DNA of 64,000 nucleotides from Centropus unirufus (GCA_013397695.1 VYZI01000113.1:1634709-1698708), one strand, 5' to 3'; positions 1 to 14,169 are shown, counted from the stretch's first letter. Notes: generated by a model not told the origin, from the letters alone. Translations and numbers: made by a program.

Positions 1-3000
1 CTGCATAAAACTAACCGTGTTACTTCAGACCACCAGAACCCATAGCACAATATTGTTTGCAACATTGGCCATAAGCAGATGCCTAGGGAAGACTACGAAC
101 AGGATTAGCAGATGTTATTCTTTACCCATTACCTTTCCTAACACCAACTATTTTCAGTTCAGGGGATTTCTTAATACAGTTGTGAAATTCATAGACCTTA
201 GTGTATTAGAACATATCAAGGGCTCTGCTGCCCCGCCTCTCCAAGATTAGAAAAAGAATATGGGGACACTTGAGTGCACAGAAGAACTGTCAGACTGCAG
301 AGATGTAATCTGAGACTGGCTCTCACAGCTGTTAAGTCTAATATGATAGCTCAGCTCCAAGGAGTAAATCCTTCTGCTGTGGGGCAAAAGAACTAGGTGA
401 ATGAAAGCCAGAAACCCTTTGTTAGTGATTTTCTTTGGTTAGTTGTACATATGCATAGGTATTCATGCATGGGTATCTGCCCCAGTGTGCAGAGGAACAC
501 ATTTGTTTCCTGGTTTTCTCCATTTTCCCTGTTTCATAAACTTCCAAATCACTCAAGCTTATAAGTGATTTTTCCAGTCGTTATTGAAATCCTTCCCCAC
601 TTCCCCCCAGGTCTGCCCAATAACAGTTTGGGAAGAAGGGTCAGTATTCTGGTGTCTGGGTCCAAAATAATGAAGATCTCCCTGAAGACAGGCTAGACTA
701 TCTGCTACACAAACTACTCTCTGCTTTAGTCATTGTGATCTTGCTATGCTGCTCACTCAGTTCCTGTTATGGAGTTTCCCAGTCCAGAATCTTAGCACCC
801 ACTCAAATCTAATCTTAATGAAAACTGCCAGCCAGTCCAATCCCATGCTCTGATTCTTGAACAAGGACCTGGACACTTAGGCAGCACATTTGGGGCAGAT
901 CAGACATCTCATGCATTGTCAGCATGGAGGACTTGGTTCCAAACTGCCTGGGTGGGCTCATCAGTGAAGCCTCAGCTGAGATTAAGGACCTCTAGATAAT
1001 AACAGTTTTAGACAACTGGTGTAAAGGAGATGAGTAACCCTGCTTAGGTTTAATGTTTAGGCTGGCAGTCACAAGCTAGAGACCTTCACAGCTGAATGGT
1101 GACTGAAGTGCACTGAGCATCAAGAATGCTGCCTGAGCTAGAGGGAACATATTTGTGGTGTTATGTTGCGCTAAGAGCTGATAAGAAGATTAAATTAGTA
1201 TGAAAAAGTTTCAGACTAGACCACATTTCCTTGTTTGCTTATGATGAGTTAGATAGTGGAAAGGCAAATTAGTTCTCACCCACATCATCCACTTAGAGAG
1301 AAGGCTAGCTACTCTCTGAAAGAAAAGTTGACTTGGTGTGTTTTGACAAGTCCATATTGTATGCTTCTTAGCACCTCATATTTTAGGTGTATACAATTTG
1401 ATGAAAGAAATATGCCCTTTCTCTTTCTAGAATTTTGCATTTCTCCTTTCTTCTCTTAATAGTTTAATAAAATTGAATGAGCATTAGGTTCACAGTCCTG
1501 GCACTGTATTTAGGCCTTCATTCCTCTCTATAAACGTGTGGCTAACTTCCAAAAATACTAGTAATTAGGCAATTCTCTGAATTTTCAGATCAGTATCTAG
1601 ACTGGTTACTCAAAAAATGGAGTGACTTCCTTTTCTTACAGTCTTAGACTTCTTTCAGGGTACTGGGCCTTCTCCATAAAAATGGATTTAAGCGCACTGT
1701 AACAATGCTTAAATCTGTTGTTTATTTTATCAAAGACATTAAAATTAACTGAATGTTTCCCTTTAAGTACCTTGTCTTAGAGATTTGCCTAGATACAGAT
1801 CACAGCAAAGCATAGAAATCCACAATACAAAGAATGAAAAAGACACATAGAACTTTTATTTCTGTGTGCAACATGTTACTGTTACCCCTAACAAACCAAC
1901 CAAACAAAAAAAAAATCTGTTGACTAGTTAAAAAGCCTGGACAGTCCTTGCTCAGACATAGCTAATGAACAAATTCCCTTCTAGTTCACGTGAATTAGGA
2001 TTTTAGCCATATTTATGGAATACCATTGACAGTGTAGATTAAAGCTTTTTATTGATGTTTTTCTTGTTTTTCAAAATAACTTTGCCAGTCAGCTATTTTA
2101 CAATATGAGTTCAGAGTAGAGGTGGAAAACAAACAAATACAACCAGGGAAGTGTAGCCAAAACCTTTCATTAGATTAACCAGAAAATAGGCCACCTGAAA
2201 CATTTTTATTTTACAAAAGCATTCTTTTCTATTAAATAAGTCGCAAATGTTTACAGAATATTCACTACAAATACAAGCAACATCTGAACCTGGACTGATA
2301 AACACCTAAATCTGGCCCATGCCCTGGCCTGCTCCATGCAGGAATCATATGGAAGGAGATCCACCCACAGAGAGGCTCCAGCTCTTTCAACCCAGACATA
2401 TCCCTTTCAAATCTGCTGGCAGACAGTGCTGTTGGTCACTGATTTTTAGCAAGAGATGATTCGAAGCTCTGAAAACACTACTTTCCTCTGCCCCAGGGGA
2501 AAGCCACACAAAGCTGGGCTGTTTGACCTTGCCTTGGGAGAGCTGCAACACTCGTAGATCACAGAAGTGAGGGCAGGTTTTGTCATTTCCTGAACAAACT
2601 AGAAATCTACCTGGGATCTAACTTGGGAAAGAATAAAAGTGGGGGAATTTGAGGTGGGGTGGAACATTAAATAAAAAGTAGAAAAAAAAAAGGAAAAGAA
2701 ACAAACCTAGAAACAGAAGAAAAAGAAAAGAATAAAAAACCACAAAATATTATTCTGATAAGTATCCTGGAATATACATAGAGCCCCTATACTTGCCTAT
2801 TTTCCCCTTGATGTAACAGCTGTGGCTACCCATCTCAAACAAGAGAAAGTTTCAGGCCCCTGCCAAGCCTATTCGTGTTTTGGATTTTTTAGTAATTTAG
2901 TTACTATCAGCATTGTCTCTGCTGAAATCTTCCCAGCACTTTCATGAGATTCACTTTCTACGCCTCAGCATGCATAAGTTCTTCAAAATTTTCACTGCAT

Positions 3001-3725
3001 CATTAGACGTTTCCATTGCTAGAGGAAAAAGAAAGTTAAAATATTACTGTCCCCGTAATGCATCTGCCTATAGCCTCTTTCTTTCTTCAGGGAGCTGAGG
3101 TATTTTCTTATAATCTAGCTGAGTAGAGATCTCCATTCGTGGGCATGGACTGGGTTGAGATTTGGACTTCACTGTTTGGCTGATAAAAGTTAGAGACATT
3201 ATTTAGACCTGTTCCTCTCTGGTGGCTGAAGAGACAAACCCTATTTAAAGGGGCACTACAGGAGTACTAACATTCCCATGTAGTGCAGAGCAGAAAGGAA
3301 GGAATGAGGGTTTGGTGTGTTGTAGTTCTGCATGATCTTAAGTCTGTATATTCCCATAGTGTCATAAAACATATTTGTGCAAATATCTGACTGTAGGCAT
3401 GCACAGCATATCCCTGAATAGGTAATGTTGCAAGTAGGATGAGTCAGACACATTCCAATGACTGACCTCAACCTTGGCTCCCCTAGGAGGGAAACTATCT
3501 CCCAGCACAGCAGTGACACACCCTTGTACAATCTGCAAGCCTCCAGCTGTAAGTGCAAGGCAAATTCAACACCTCCGGTGCACTAAATTACAAATGTACA
3601 GCCATACATGCCCCCGAGCAAAACAGTCATTTTGAGTTAACTTTGCATTAGGCATTTGATGTCAGTAAAAGAACATATCAGTCCTTTGTGATTCTCCCTA
3701 GACTGAGGGATAGCAGTAATAGAAG
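1..3725. other. Gene-free 5' flank, left edge
   Basis: No coding frame with recognisable homology, no RNA gene and no clear mobile element is visible. Frames are all under 105 codons with unbiased composition. A purine-rich, A-dominated stretch occurs at about 2640-2740. The stretch probably belongs to the intergenic region upstream of PDGFC, with GLRB expected further left by mammalian synteny, but nothing in these bases proves that. Confidence 0.6.
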
Positions 3726-5120
3726 TCATAGAGTCAATATATTGGAAAACACCTCTGAGATAGTCCAACCATACCTGTCTACCAGTAAACCATATTCTTA
3801 AGCACCTCATCTACCTGTCTTTTAAATACATCCAGGGATGGTGACTCCACCATCTCCCTGGGCAGCCTGTTCCAGCAACTGATGACCCTTTCACTGAAAT
3901 TTTTTTTCTGATATCCAATCAGAACCTCCCATGGCACAGCCTGAGGCCATTCCCCCTTGTCTTGTCCCGTTACTTGGGAGAAGAGACCAGCACCCACCTC
4001 TCCACATCCTCCTTTTAGGTATTTCTAGACAATCAAAGGTTTCCCCTCAGCCTCCTGTTCTCCAGACTAAACAACCCCAGCCCCTTCAGCCACTCCTTGT
4101 AAGGCTTGTTCTCTAACCCCTTTCTCAGCTTTGTTGCCCTTCTCTGGACCTGCTTCAGGACCTCAACATCCTTCTTGTAGAGAGGGGCCCAGTACTGAAC
4201 ACAGGATTCCAGTTGTGGCCTCACCAGTGCCAAGTCCAGGGGCAGAATGCCCTCCCTGGATCTGCTGGCCGTGTTGTTTCTGATACAGGTCATAAGGCCA
4301 TTGGATTTCTTGGCCATCTTAGCACATTGCTGGCTCATGTTTATTTGGCTGTCAACCAGCATCTCCAGGTCCTCCTCTAGGCAGCTTTCCAGCCACTCTT
4401 CCCCCAGCCTGTTGCGCTGCACAGGGTTGTTGTGTCCCAAGTACAGGACCCAGAATTTGCCCATGTTACACCTCATCCTATTGGTCTCAGCCCATCAGTC
4501 CAGACTGTTCAGAATTCTTCGCAGAGCCTCCCTACCTTTAAGCAAATCAACACTTCCAGCTTAGTGTCATCTGTGAACTTGTCGAGTGTCCATTCAGTCC
4601 CTTCATCCAGGTCATGGATAAAGATATTGAATAAGCATGGACCAAGCACTGAGCCCTGGGGAACACCACTTGTGACTGGTCTCCAGCTAGATTTAGCTCC
4701 ATTTACCATAATCCTTTGGGCCCAGCCACTGAGCCAGTTTTCCACCCAGGAGAAGGTGTGCCTTTCCAAGCCAGTGGCAGCCAGGTTGTTTGAACAAAAT
4801 GCTGTGAGAAACTGTGTCAAATGCTTTACTGAAGTCTAGGTAGACTATGTTCGTAGCCTTTCCCTAATCCAATAAGCAGGTCACTTTGTCATAAAAGGAG
4901 ATCAGGTTAGTTTGGCAGGACGTGCCTTTCATAAAGCCATGTTGACTTGGCCTGGTCACGCAGTTGTCTTGTGTGCTGTGTGATAGCACTCAAGATGACC
5001 TGTTCCATGACCTTCCCCAGCACTGAGGTCAGTCTGACTGGCCTGTAGTTCCTTGGATCCTCCCTCCAACCCTTCTTGTAAATGGGTGTAATATCTGCCA
5101 ACCTCCAGTCTACCACAGAT
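3726..5120 (-). mobile_element. CR1 LINE, 5'-truncated, with partial reverse transcriptase frame
   Basis: On the minus strand this encodes the C-terminal half of a CR1 non-LTR retrotransposon ORF2. Reading from 5120 down, the pieces are WREDPRNYRPV and KVMEQVILSAI (near 5000-5080), then SGVPQGSVLGPCLFNIF and FTDDTKLEV (in 4509-4820), then RLGEEWLESCL, VLVDSQINMSQQCA and EVLKQVQRRATKL (in 4033-4476), and finally the 3' region with FSERVISCWNRLPREMVESPSLDVFKRQ (3779-3997, quoted in parts of the frame). The RT motifs GVPQG and F-T-D-D are intact, but the frame is split by frameshifts, so the copy is dead. The 3' end is at about 3726, with a decayed CTATGAC tail. The 5' end near 5120 is where similarity to the other long copy in this window stops. 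Confidence 0.93.
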
Positions 5121-8100
5121 AATAGCTCTCTCTAAAAAGCTAGTGCTGCCTCTGAGCAATGTGTTGGGAATATAATCCTAGTCATTGTGAATACTCTCCC
5201 TTTTCGCTTGATGGACAGCCAAGAAAAATATTATGCACTTTCAGCGGTGTTGTTTGATTGAAACTAGTGCTAGTTACATTTCTTCTTTTTGAATTAATTT
5301 TTAATACATTTGGAATTAATTTTAAAGTTGTGAAAATGTATTCTTTTGGTCTACAAATGATTGCATCCTTTCCAGTTTACACAGAACTGTCATTACCCTG
5401 ACACCAAACTCATTTTTCTTAATGAGCTGGATTCACTGTTAGTGAAATCAATGAAGTGCATTTTTCATCAGTCTTAATAGGATCTGGACAAGGGCCTGTG
5501 CTTCTAAATAAAGCCAGATACTGGGCTGATTCTGTGTTCAGTTATAACCATGCAAATTGGAAGTCAGCCAGTTGGCAACTTATTTTTTCTTTCCTCCTCT
5601 TTTGTGTTTTGCAGCAGGAAAAAAAATCCCTTTATTAGGGTGGAAAGGCTAGATGAGCAATATTACAAGGATTAAACTTATACACTCTTTTCAAGTGATA
5701 TTACACCTGATCTGTATGCATCAACTCAAGAGTGTTATAAACTATCCTGAATTCAGCATTTTGAATACTTTGCAGCAGACTTAGGGTTGGTATTATTTAA
5801 ATTCAGCTGCCCTCATACTAAAAGTGACTTTTTCTATTGCTATTGGCTAAGTATAACAACACTCAAACTATACCTCTTACGTGGCACCTTTGTATGAAGC
5901 AGAGCAAATGTGAAGTAAAGCTATCACATCTGTTTCACTTACCTTTTACCCTGCTGGATTTCCCTTCATTTATTTGCTTTGGCAATGTAAAGAGATTTCT
6001 GCAGTCTCTGGAATCCCCCATGTATCTGAAGATATTATAACACAATCCCTGAATTTGTCATACAGGTGGATTATGATAATAGCTTATGCAGCAGACTGCC
6101 AAAAATACTTCTCATCTTTAACAAATGTTTAGTTCTTACGTTTTATGTCTAGAACGCTTGATAAAAAGTTTCCTCACTTTATAAATTTATGAGATTAAAT
6201 CACTAGCAGCAGACTAATACACTGCTGTTTTATTCCTTCTCCTTCATTCTTGGAGTTCTTCTTTGAAAAATGATGACTTATAAAAAAATCTATTTTCTCT
6301 CAGAAAAATAACAGCACTTAGATACTTTTTATTGATAAATCACTCCGATATATGAAGATATAGGTATCAGTTTTGACTATCTCTTGCATAACACCTTATG
6401 CAATAAGAAATGGTAAAGACTTTAAAGAAATGACTACTTACAGGAAAGAGGCTAGCATAGGAGTCACATGAAATGGAAAGTGGCATGAGAGATGAGCAGA
6501 CAGGAAAGCAGGCTTCCAAGGCAGGCAGATACTGATGAATCCCCTTTCACTCAGCAACGAGACGCAAGCAAATGCTTTCTGCCATCCCTAAGAGCATATC
6601 TCCCTGAATTGTTCTGCACTTACCTGTTAGTGTTCTCAAACCACAATGTGATAAGGGCCTGTTTTCAAAAAGGGATAAATGAAATAAGAGAAAAATAAGC
6701 CCCTAACTCTTTCCTCGCTGCTCCCAAGCTAACAGGAAACTCCTGTTGGTTTCCGTGGGAGTTGCAAGGATTGGTTGAACAATCAGAAAGAGTATACACA
6801 GAGGATATGACCTTTTATTCACCACATTCCATGGCTTCATTAGTGCTTTTATGTGGACAAGAACTGATTTTGCTAAAGAAAGCCATGCCTGCTCACAACA
6901 CTATCCAGCTAACTCCACTGATGACACCTGGCACTGCTGTATAGCTGGTATACAGCCCTGTGCTCTGGATGGGTTCTATTTAGTAGTGTTTCAGAGGACT
7001 GTAATAATTAAGTGACAGGAACATTGTTACATAATATCAATTATTGCTTTGCACCCTAAGAGATAAAGAGTATATACCTTTCCCATGAAGAGGATAAGAA
7101 AAAATGTTGACAGAAGCACAGTTTAGAATTACTTTTCAGAATATTTACATACAGGATGGTAGGTTGAGAAAGACGTTTTCAGGCAGTTGTCATGATGGTG
7201 ATAAGATATGTCATTGACCTACAAAATGGGAGTTAACCAGCTCAAGTTACCAAATTTTCTGTCATCTGTATTGAATGGACTTCAAGAGAAACTAGACCCC
7301 AATTAGAGTAGTACTCAGTAAAAAGTATTATTGTTTGGGCTGTCATTCTGGCTAATGGATTTTCTCACTTGCAAGAGTTGTGCTCTATCAGTTATTTTAA
7401 TTCTTTCAGTGACAATTCACTTTTTGATGGTGCTATAATTTTTCCGAGTCACTAACCATTTCTCCCTGAGTTCTAGTCTAGTTTTTTTGCTTAAAATAAA
7501 AACATTTTGTTTGCTGCTATGACTGAGTTTGGCTGCACATATTTATTAGACAGCACATAAATGGACATAAATATGGACATAAATGGACAGTACATATCTG
7601 ATCAATACATGACCCACCTCCTTCTTATTTGGGGTATTGCACTTATTCTTTCCTCCTATTCAGACCAATCAACATTCCACAGAAAAAAAGAAAGTGATGA
7701 ATGATGCAAGGCCCCACCAATGACAGAACTTTTCCATATGGAAATTCTATCTCATTTCGGTGCTTTTTAAGCTATGAGGAAACATTTTGAAAGACACAGG
7801 GAGTATTTAGCCACACAGTTTCTAGTCTTTATAAGACAAAAGAGTATCTGAAAGATCACAATGATGGACATATTCCTTATGAAATCTAAATTTTCATTTA
7901 ATGTGACTTGATTTTCTGTATTCAAAAGCTTACAAATTCTGAAGTATAGTTTCTATGGATATGGGAAGTTAAAGGATCTTTTTCTGTATATCTTCCTGAT
8001 AATCTTTAGTTGAGATCACATCCATAAATAATAAAAGAACTACTCAGTGCTTTAAAAAGAACTAACTGTAATAGATTTTAACAACAAAAAACCCAAATCA

Positions 8101-9308
8101 TTTTATGCATGCATTTTAGAGATCCTAATTTGCATAGATCTTTGAATTTTATATTTTCAAACCAGTGGATAAAAGTATAACTCAGGTTTCTCTTATATTG
8201 GAAGCTGGCTGACTTTGTAACCTTGACAAATAGCAGTTTTTACTGAACAGTCCATCATAGTATTCATTATTGCTCTTGGACTTGGTGCTGAACATAAACT
8301 TTAATCCAAACTGAAATGTTGTGAGGGGATTCTTGGTAATTTTGCCTGGAATTTTTTACAAATAAGTCCCAAAGGAACATCATAAAAGAAAAAGGATGTG
8401 GAAAAAAAATCAATGATGTTGGCCAAATTCCCATCACTACTGACTAAAATAGCGTATATTCCTGATATTCACGCACATAAGTACCCTGCACCTCCCTGCT
8501 TTTAGTATTGAGCTCCTGAATCATTGTGCTTACAAAAGTAGTTACTGTTTACTTTATGGACTCAAAAATATATTTTAAAACCAAAAATAAATCTCACTCA
8601 GGTTTCGCAGCTACGCAGCACCATCATCCACATGGAAACCTCATGAAAGGTTACCATAAAAACTAAAACCAAACAAGGATTACTCAAAAAAGCAATTGCT
8701 CAATATACCCAGAACTGCTGGCAGCAGTTTCCTCTTTAGGTTATTGACTTCATAACCTTACCCAACCCTTCAGGAACTTCCTGGCCAACAAGACTTTTCG
8801 GAAGGTTTGTGGGGAGGGCAAAAAAGAAGGGAGCGTTGGTTTAATCAGTTTCCTTAGACTGAATTACTTCACAAGAACTCAGACTAAACAATTGTAAAAG
8901 TAACTAAAAGTAAACCACATTATCCCTGTGGAGCAATACAGGCAGAAAAGGAGACAGGAAACCTTGTTGGAAACAGCCTCTTTAGACTACCAATTCGATG
9001 AAAGATTAAAGTGTCTACTGAATCAATTTTTCTGTATTAGAAGAACAGGTATTGCAGAAGTTTTTAAGTAAAGGCTTCAGAGACACTCACTGATATAAAC
9101 TAGATGAAAGATTTCAGGCTGAGAGAGTTAATGCTTCATGAAAGTTTGGGTCATGTGTATTCCTTTTCTAATTGAAGAGTATATTTACAATTGTGAATAC
9201 TTGAGCTTGTAAAAAAAAAAAAATTCCAGAAAAAATAACTTTGAACCAAGAATTCCCAAGTCCTAGGTTTTTTCCTTTCCTTTTTCATTTTAGTTCTGCA
9301 GTTCACTA
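5121..9308. other. Gene-free intergenic stretch
   Basis: AT-rich sequence without a credible coding frame, RNA gene or mobile element that I can name. The only local structure noted is a short tandem repeat at 7555-7588, annotated separately, and A-rich runs near 9211-9223. Confidence 0.55.
7555..7588. repeat. Short imperfect tandem repeat of GGACATAAAT
   Basis: The motif ACATAAATGG recurs about three times in 34 bases, with a small TA insertion between copies 2 and 3. It looks like a local slippage duplication. Confidence 0.7.
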
Positions 9309-9416
9309 CTCTGAGCAACCAGATCTAGTTGAAGATCTCCATACTAACTGCAGGGGAGTCAGGCAAGATGGCCTTTCAAGGTCCCTTCCAATTCAAACTA
9401 TTCTATGATTCTATGA
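9309..9416 (+). mobile_element. CR1 LINE 3'-end fragment
   Basis: The block starts with CTCTGAGCAACC and contains AAGGTCCCTTCCAATTCAAA. It ends with the diagnostic 8-mer repeat tail ATTCTATGATTCTATGA, the 3' end of CR1 elements. It is only about 108 bases long, a heavily 5'-truncated insertion on the plus strand. The tail is well preserved, so this copy is less decayed than the one at 34675. Confidence 0.9.
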
Positions 9417-10709
9417 ATTTGCCTGAGAGAAAAGTTAATATGTTTCAAAGGAAAGAAAATGGTAATTAAAATAAACATAAGACAAGCCCCAACAGCAATT
9501 TTCAAACAGAACTAAAGTTAAATGTGTGCATTTACATTAGAAGTACATGTCTTGTTCTGACGCACACTGTGTTGCACAAATGCAAACTGTTATGTATGTT
9601 TAGAAGACTTAAAGGTGTATCACTTGAGAAATCAAGTCCTATACTCATTTTTTCCAATATTGTCATTTTAACAGATATTTCACATTGTGATTCTAAGAAT
9701 ACAAAGCAGTTTCTTCCTTGTATTTAAGTTGAGAGGCATAGCTAATCTCTCTTTTAGGTTTGTCATTCATCTGATAATGTGGATGGCTGCAGAGTCATAA
9801 ACCCCAAGAGGGCTGATTGTATTTTAAGGAGCAGAACGTATTGTATCTCAATTTGCAAAACTTTTGTTTTCCTTTAAACCTTAAGTCCTTTTTCTTGTTG
9901 CTTCTGCTTTGATCGCCTACTGCAAGCTTCCTGTCTACCTGCCACAGAAATTTGATTATAGTTTTACCACCCATCCAAAATATGATGAAATTCCTGCCCT
10001 CAAAGCCAGGGGTTATGACATGAAGGAAGAAAACAAGCTAATGTTTTCCTGCTTGGAAGTAGCTATAGCCAAGAACAACAGAGTCCTCTGGTTGCCCCAT
10101 CTATCACCAGAGATCACACTTCTTCCTACACCATGCTAACTGCACTTGCAACAGGCCGCTCCTCAGTAAATAAAGGAATAGATTAAGTCCAACAGACAAT
10201 GCCAGTTGCAGGAGGTTGGGGACTGGCAGATCAGAATGGACATGAATAAATGGGAGTAAACAGATGTAATACAGCCCCAGTTTTTCTAGAGTCGTCATAG
10301 CGACACAGGGGATTCTTGGCAGTCCTAAGGCATTTAATCAGTCAACCTTTCTATAAACGAACCTGCAATTTAATTTTAAATGTCATTTCATTCCAGGCTT
10401 AAGTTTCAGGTTGCTGTTACATGGGCATCTTCCTTGGAGAGTTTTGTTCAAGGATGATTTCTGAATATGCAAGAAGCAAGTTCTGTTTTCAACAGCAGTC
10501 CATGAACTGGTGGCTACAAAATCCCCCATAAAAGCCTTAATTAACCTGGAAATTAATTTTCTGTTGTCTTTAAATTCTCCATTATGGACCCCAAAGCCTT
10601 TGAGAATTTCAATTACAAAAACCAGCAGGATACCATGAAACACTGCAACCAGAATAAAATATCTTCAAATATATGAGCAAATTCTGATATTGAAGAGTAA
10701 ATTGTAATA
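9417..10709. other. Gene-free intergenic stretch
   Basis: Between two CR1 fragments. Frames up to 86 codons exist on both strands, but none shows recognisable domains or conserved composition. No repeat or RNA gene was recognised. Confidence 0.5.
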
Positions 10710-11148
10710 TAGAACCACAGAATTGTTTATGTTCGAAAAGACATTTATGATCATCAAGTTCAACCATAAACCTTATACTGCCAAGTTCACCACTAAACAA
10801 AGTCCTTAAGCACCACATCTGCACACCTTTTAAATACTTCAAGGGATAGTGACTTAACCACTTCCCTGCACAGCCTGTTCCAATGTTTGATGAACCTTTT
10901 GGTGAAGAAATGTTTCCTGATAGTCAATCTAAACCTCTCTTGGTGCAGTTTGAAGCCATTTCTTCTTGTCACAAATCACAGAATTGTTTGAGTTGGTAAA
11001 GACATTTAATATCATCAAGTTCTGCAGTAAACCTAATTCCACCACATTCACTGTCCTATCACTTGCTACGTGGGAGAAGAGATTGACAACCCACCTCATT
11101 ACAACCTCCTTTTAGTTAGTTGTAGAGAGTCATTAGGTCTCCCCTCAG
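10710..11148 (-). mobile_element. CR1 LINE 3'-end copy, interrupted by a second CR1
   Basis: The plus strand reads as the complement of a CR1 3' end: CACAGAATTGTTTATG at the left, then CTTAAGCACCACATCTG, CAGCCTGTTCCAATG and CTTGGTGCAGTTTGAAGCC. After an interruption it continues with CTATCACTTGCTACGTGGG and AGAGAAGAGATTGACAACCC-like sequence, ending CTCCCCTCAG near 11148. The interruption at 10971-11051 is a second CR1 3' fragment. If it is ignored, the outer element reads through without loss. The element is decayed and non-coding. Confidence 0.88.
10971..11051 (-). mobile_element. Nested CR1 3' fragment inside the outer CR1
   Basis: About 81 bases repeat the start of the outer element (CACAGAATTGTTTGAGTTGG, then ATCATCAAGTTCTGC) in the middle of it. 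TGTC occurs on both sides (10967-10970 and 11052-11055) and could be a short target-site duplication. Removing the insert restores the expected outer sequence CTTGTC-CTATCAC. Confidence 0.8.
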
Positions 11149-12811
11149 TGGAAGCAGAGGAGTCATAATCTTTTCCTTACTATAAAAAAACCTGTTACTA
11201 CTAAGACAATTTCAGTTTATAGGTCTGTTTTTCTTCCAGTTCAAGGACATCATACCAACTGAAAAATATCTTGGAAAGAAAAACGGATTCAGTTTCCTCA
11301 GCCAGGGATTCCTACAAAGTGACATATCTGATTAGACAGAAGCCTCCTCGTTTTTCTTTTACTTGCCTTTTGGAATGGAATCTCCTTTTGGGCAACTAGA
11401 AACAGGGGCTCAGATCTGATACCAAACAATGTAATGTCAGCAGACAGTCTCCATATGTGGCACTTGGCTGCGACTGTCCCCAGAAGCATTAATTTGGGAA
11501 CTAAACTGGGGAGGGGCCTGGGACAAAACCAACCTTGAGCAACATGCTTCAGACTTCTAACTTTGTTTCTCAGTGAAATGAGGAGTTTAGAGATGAAAAT
11601 TGATGCTGTAGATAGGAAATAATCCTGTCATGCAAAGTGACTTTTTACCAGGCAAATTAGAAGATAAGGAATAGATTACAGATACAACTGGATCAAAACA
11701 TTGTGGAAAGAATCAGGGAGCTTGCTTATAAAATTCATGCTCAAATTAGGTAAACTATCTGAATATTGTCACATGCCAAAAAAGATTGTCTTTCCCATTA
11801 CAGCCAGTTTTCAGGGATAATTCAAGCACGTCCCAAAGATGAGCATTTTAGAGTTATTTGAATATCTTGATCCAAGAGGAGGAAAACGTCTTGACTGCCA
11901 CCCTCTTTCTGATAGTGTTTTGTTTTTAAGTTTGCATACAATTTACATGTTTTATATGACTTTATTCTTTCACCAAGCAGCCAGCATATAATTGCAATTA
12001 TGTTTTACAGCTTCCCTCAATATAAATCATGAGTCAGTATTGCCTCATAATCAGTTCTTTTGGTAAAATTAGCAGAAATTACGACAAGATTTAAGGACAC
12101 TATAATCAGGACCATAGCTGTGGGTAGGAAAGAAGAAAGTATGAAAAGATTTTTAATGTATCATGCTATGTTCAAATTGTTTTGAGTGTAATACTCTCAC
12201 TGTAGGTATGTGACTTGGAGGAGAGAAGAATAAAAATCTTTTCCCTGGATATTGGTCAGTGCAATCAATACCTTCAAATAGAGGATCATGTTGTATTAAT
12301 TTCCAGGATATTTTTTCTAGGCAGTTCTAAGGAGATTCAGAATTTACATTTAATTTGAAGGAGTGGGCATATGTGAAGTTCGGTTGAATTAGTCAAAGGT
12401 TGTGCAAACTGATGTGCATTTCACTACCACTCCAGCATTTATGCCACATTTCTGCCGTAAGTACAGTATGTCTTAAGTTTTTTTTATGGTAAAAACATTA
12501 TATTCTTAATTTGAGGAAATGAAACAAAGTACAAAGAATATATTAAAAGAATAGATTTGAGACCCAAATTATGCCCATCCATAGTCTTAAAGGGTATTTA
12601 TAGTCATATAAAGTTGGCATCATCTAGTACAAAGATGTATCCCTAGGTTTAATTGGAATTAAAACGTAATTTTTCTTTTCTGTGTGCATGCTATTCTGGA
12701 TAGTGCAACAGAACAATCTGAGAGAGTAAATTAGATTTTCCTCTGGTGTCTATTCCATCCACAGGGTTTGTTTAACTGTATAATCGCACTTACAACACTT
12801 TAAACCTGGAG

Positions 12812-12827
12812 ATATATATATATATAT
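12812..12827. repeat. (AT)8 microsatellite
   Basis: Sixteen bases of perfect AT dinucleotide repeat. Confidence 0.95.
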
Positions 12828-14155
12828 GTTTCTTGCTCCAATGATGATGCTTGAGCCAAAACTACCATTTCAATAAAGTCCCTGTAGGATTTAGTGAGAG
12901 ATTGAATGGGGAGATTCCCATATTAAAACCATTTGATGATGAGGCCACTGACATAATACATTATTGGCACATTTTGGCACGTAATCATGCTTCCATTTCT
13001 ACAGAATCCCCCAAATATCAGAGCCATTCCACTTGAGGGTATTGCCCCATAGTAGACATACTAGAAAATTTCTGAGCAAGAAATATGAGCTCAGTCTGGA
13101 ACAATGTTTTCTTGTTTGTGTATGATGGAACCAATAGCCATTCAACAGTGCATTGTAATGAATCACTCGTATATCCTACATGTATCAGTCTAGTCCACAG
13201 GAAAAGAGAAAAGCAATTTATTTAGTGTACATAAAAGAATGTTTATGCATGCATTTAAAATTTTTCTAGTGTGTTCAATTTCAAAATATCAGACAGATGC
13301 ATCTAAACCAAGCTTTTTTTTTTTTTTCCATGGGCCAGGTGGCTTTTCAGTCCAAAATGAATTCCTTGTTCTTGGGAAACATCTGATGGAAAACGGAGAA
13401 GACAGATTTCTGCTACTTTGAGACAGTAGCAGGTTTGCTAAATATAAAGTACCAGAAAGTAAGACTTGAGTATGCTTTTGGAAAAGAGATTTCTAGCTAT
13501 TTTTTATTATTATTAATTCTGAAGAGGCACGTACATAATTCTTGCAGATCCACATGCAAATAATGTTAATATTTTTCTGGTTACATCTCTGAAGACTGAG
13601 TGTCCAGATCCTTTTAAATGCGTAAATGTGAGAGGGCCCTTTTCCCTAGGGAAACAAAAAGCAAAGCCAGCTCATATTAGTTAGAAATCCATTCTGGCAA
13701 GAAGTTTTAGACCATTTCACTCTGGATATCTCTTTCTAGCTCAAGTAATAAAGACAGGTCTGGAAATCCAATTACTGTCTCTTGACTGAAATTTTTTAAA
13801 GAATTTAAAAAAGATCTCAATGAAAGAGACCCAGAAAACATATTTTGGAAGTTCAATATTTAAAGTTTATGCTTGTGTGCTTACTGGCTAGTGTCCAAAG
13901 TTTAAGTGATATGATTACCAGCATAAATGCACTATATGTTACAAATGTTGAGTCAATTACTGATTTTTTTTCTAGTTACAACACCAAAGAAACAGCTTAC
14001 AGGTTTTCAGCATTCTATTTGCAGCTCTATTACCCACTTACATCTCAGTCCAAGAGGCAATGGAAACATATTTATGGTTACCAGGAGAAAAACAAAACAA
14101 AAAGCTGTGAAGAACTGGGAGAGGGAAACATTACTTCTCCAAATTAGTTTTGACC

Positions 14156-14169
14156 ATATATATATATAT
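14156..14169. repeat. (AT)7 microsatellite
   Basis: Fourteen bases of perfect AT dinucleotide repeat. Confidence 0.95.

Noticed and set aside
8101..13257. TTATGCATGCATTT present near both 8103 and 13241
   Set aside because: It is a short self-complementary AT-rich word, and the flanks do not match. Coincidence is likely.
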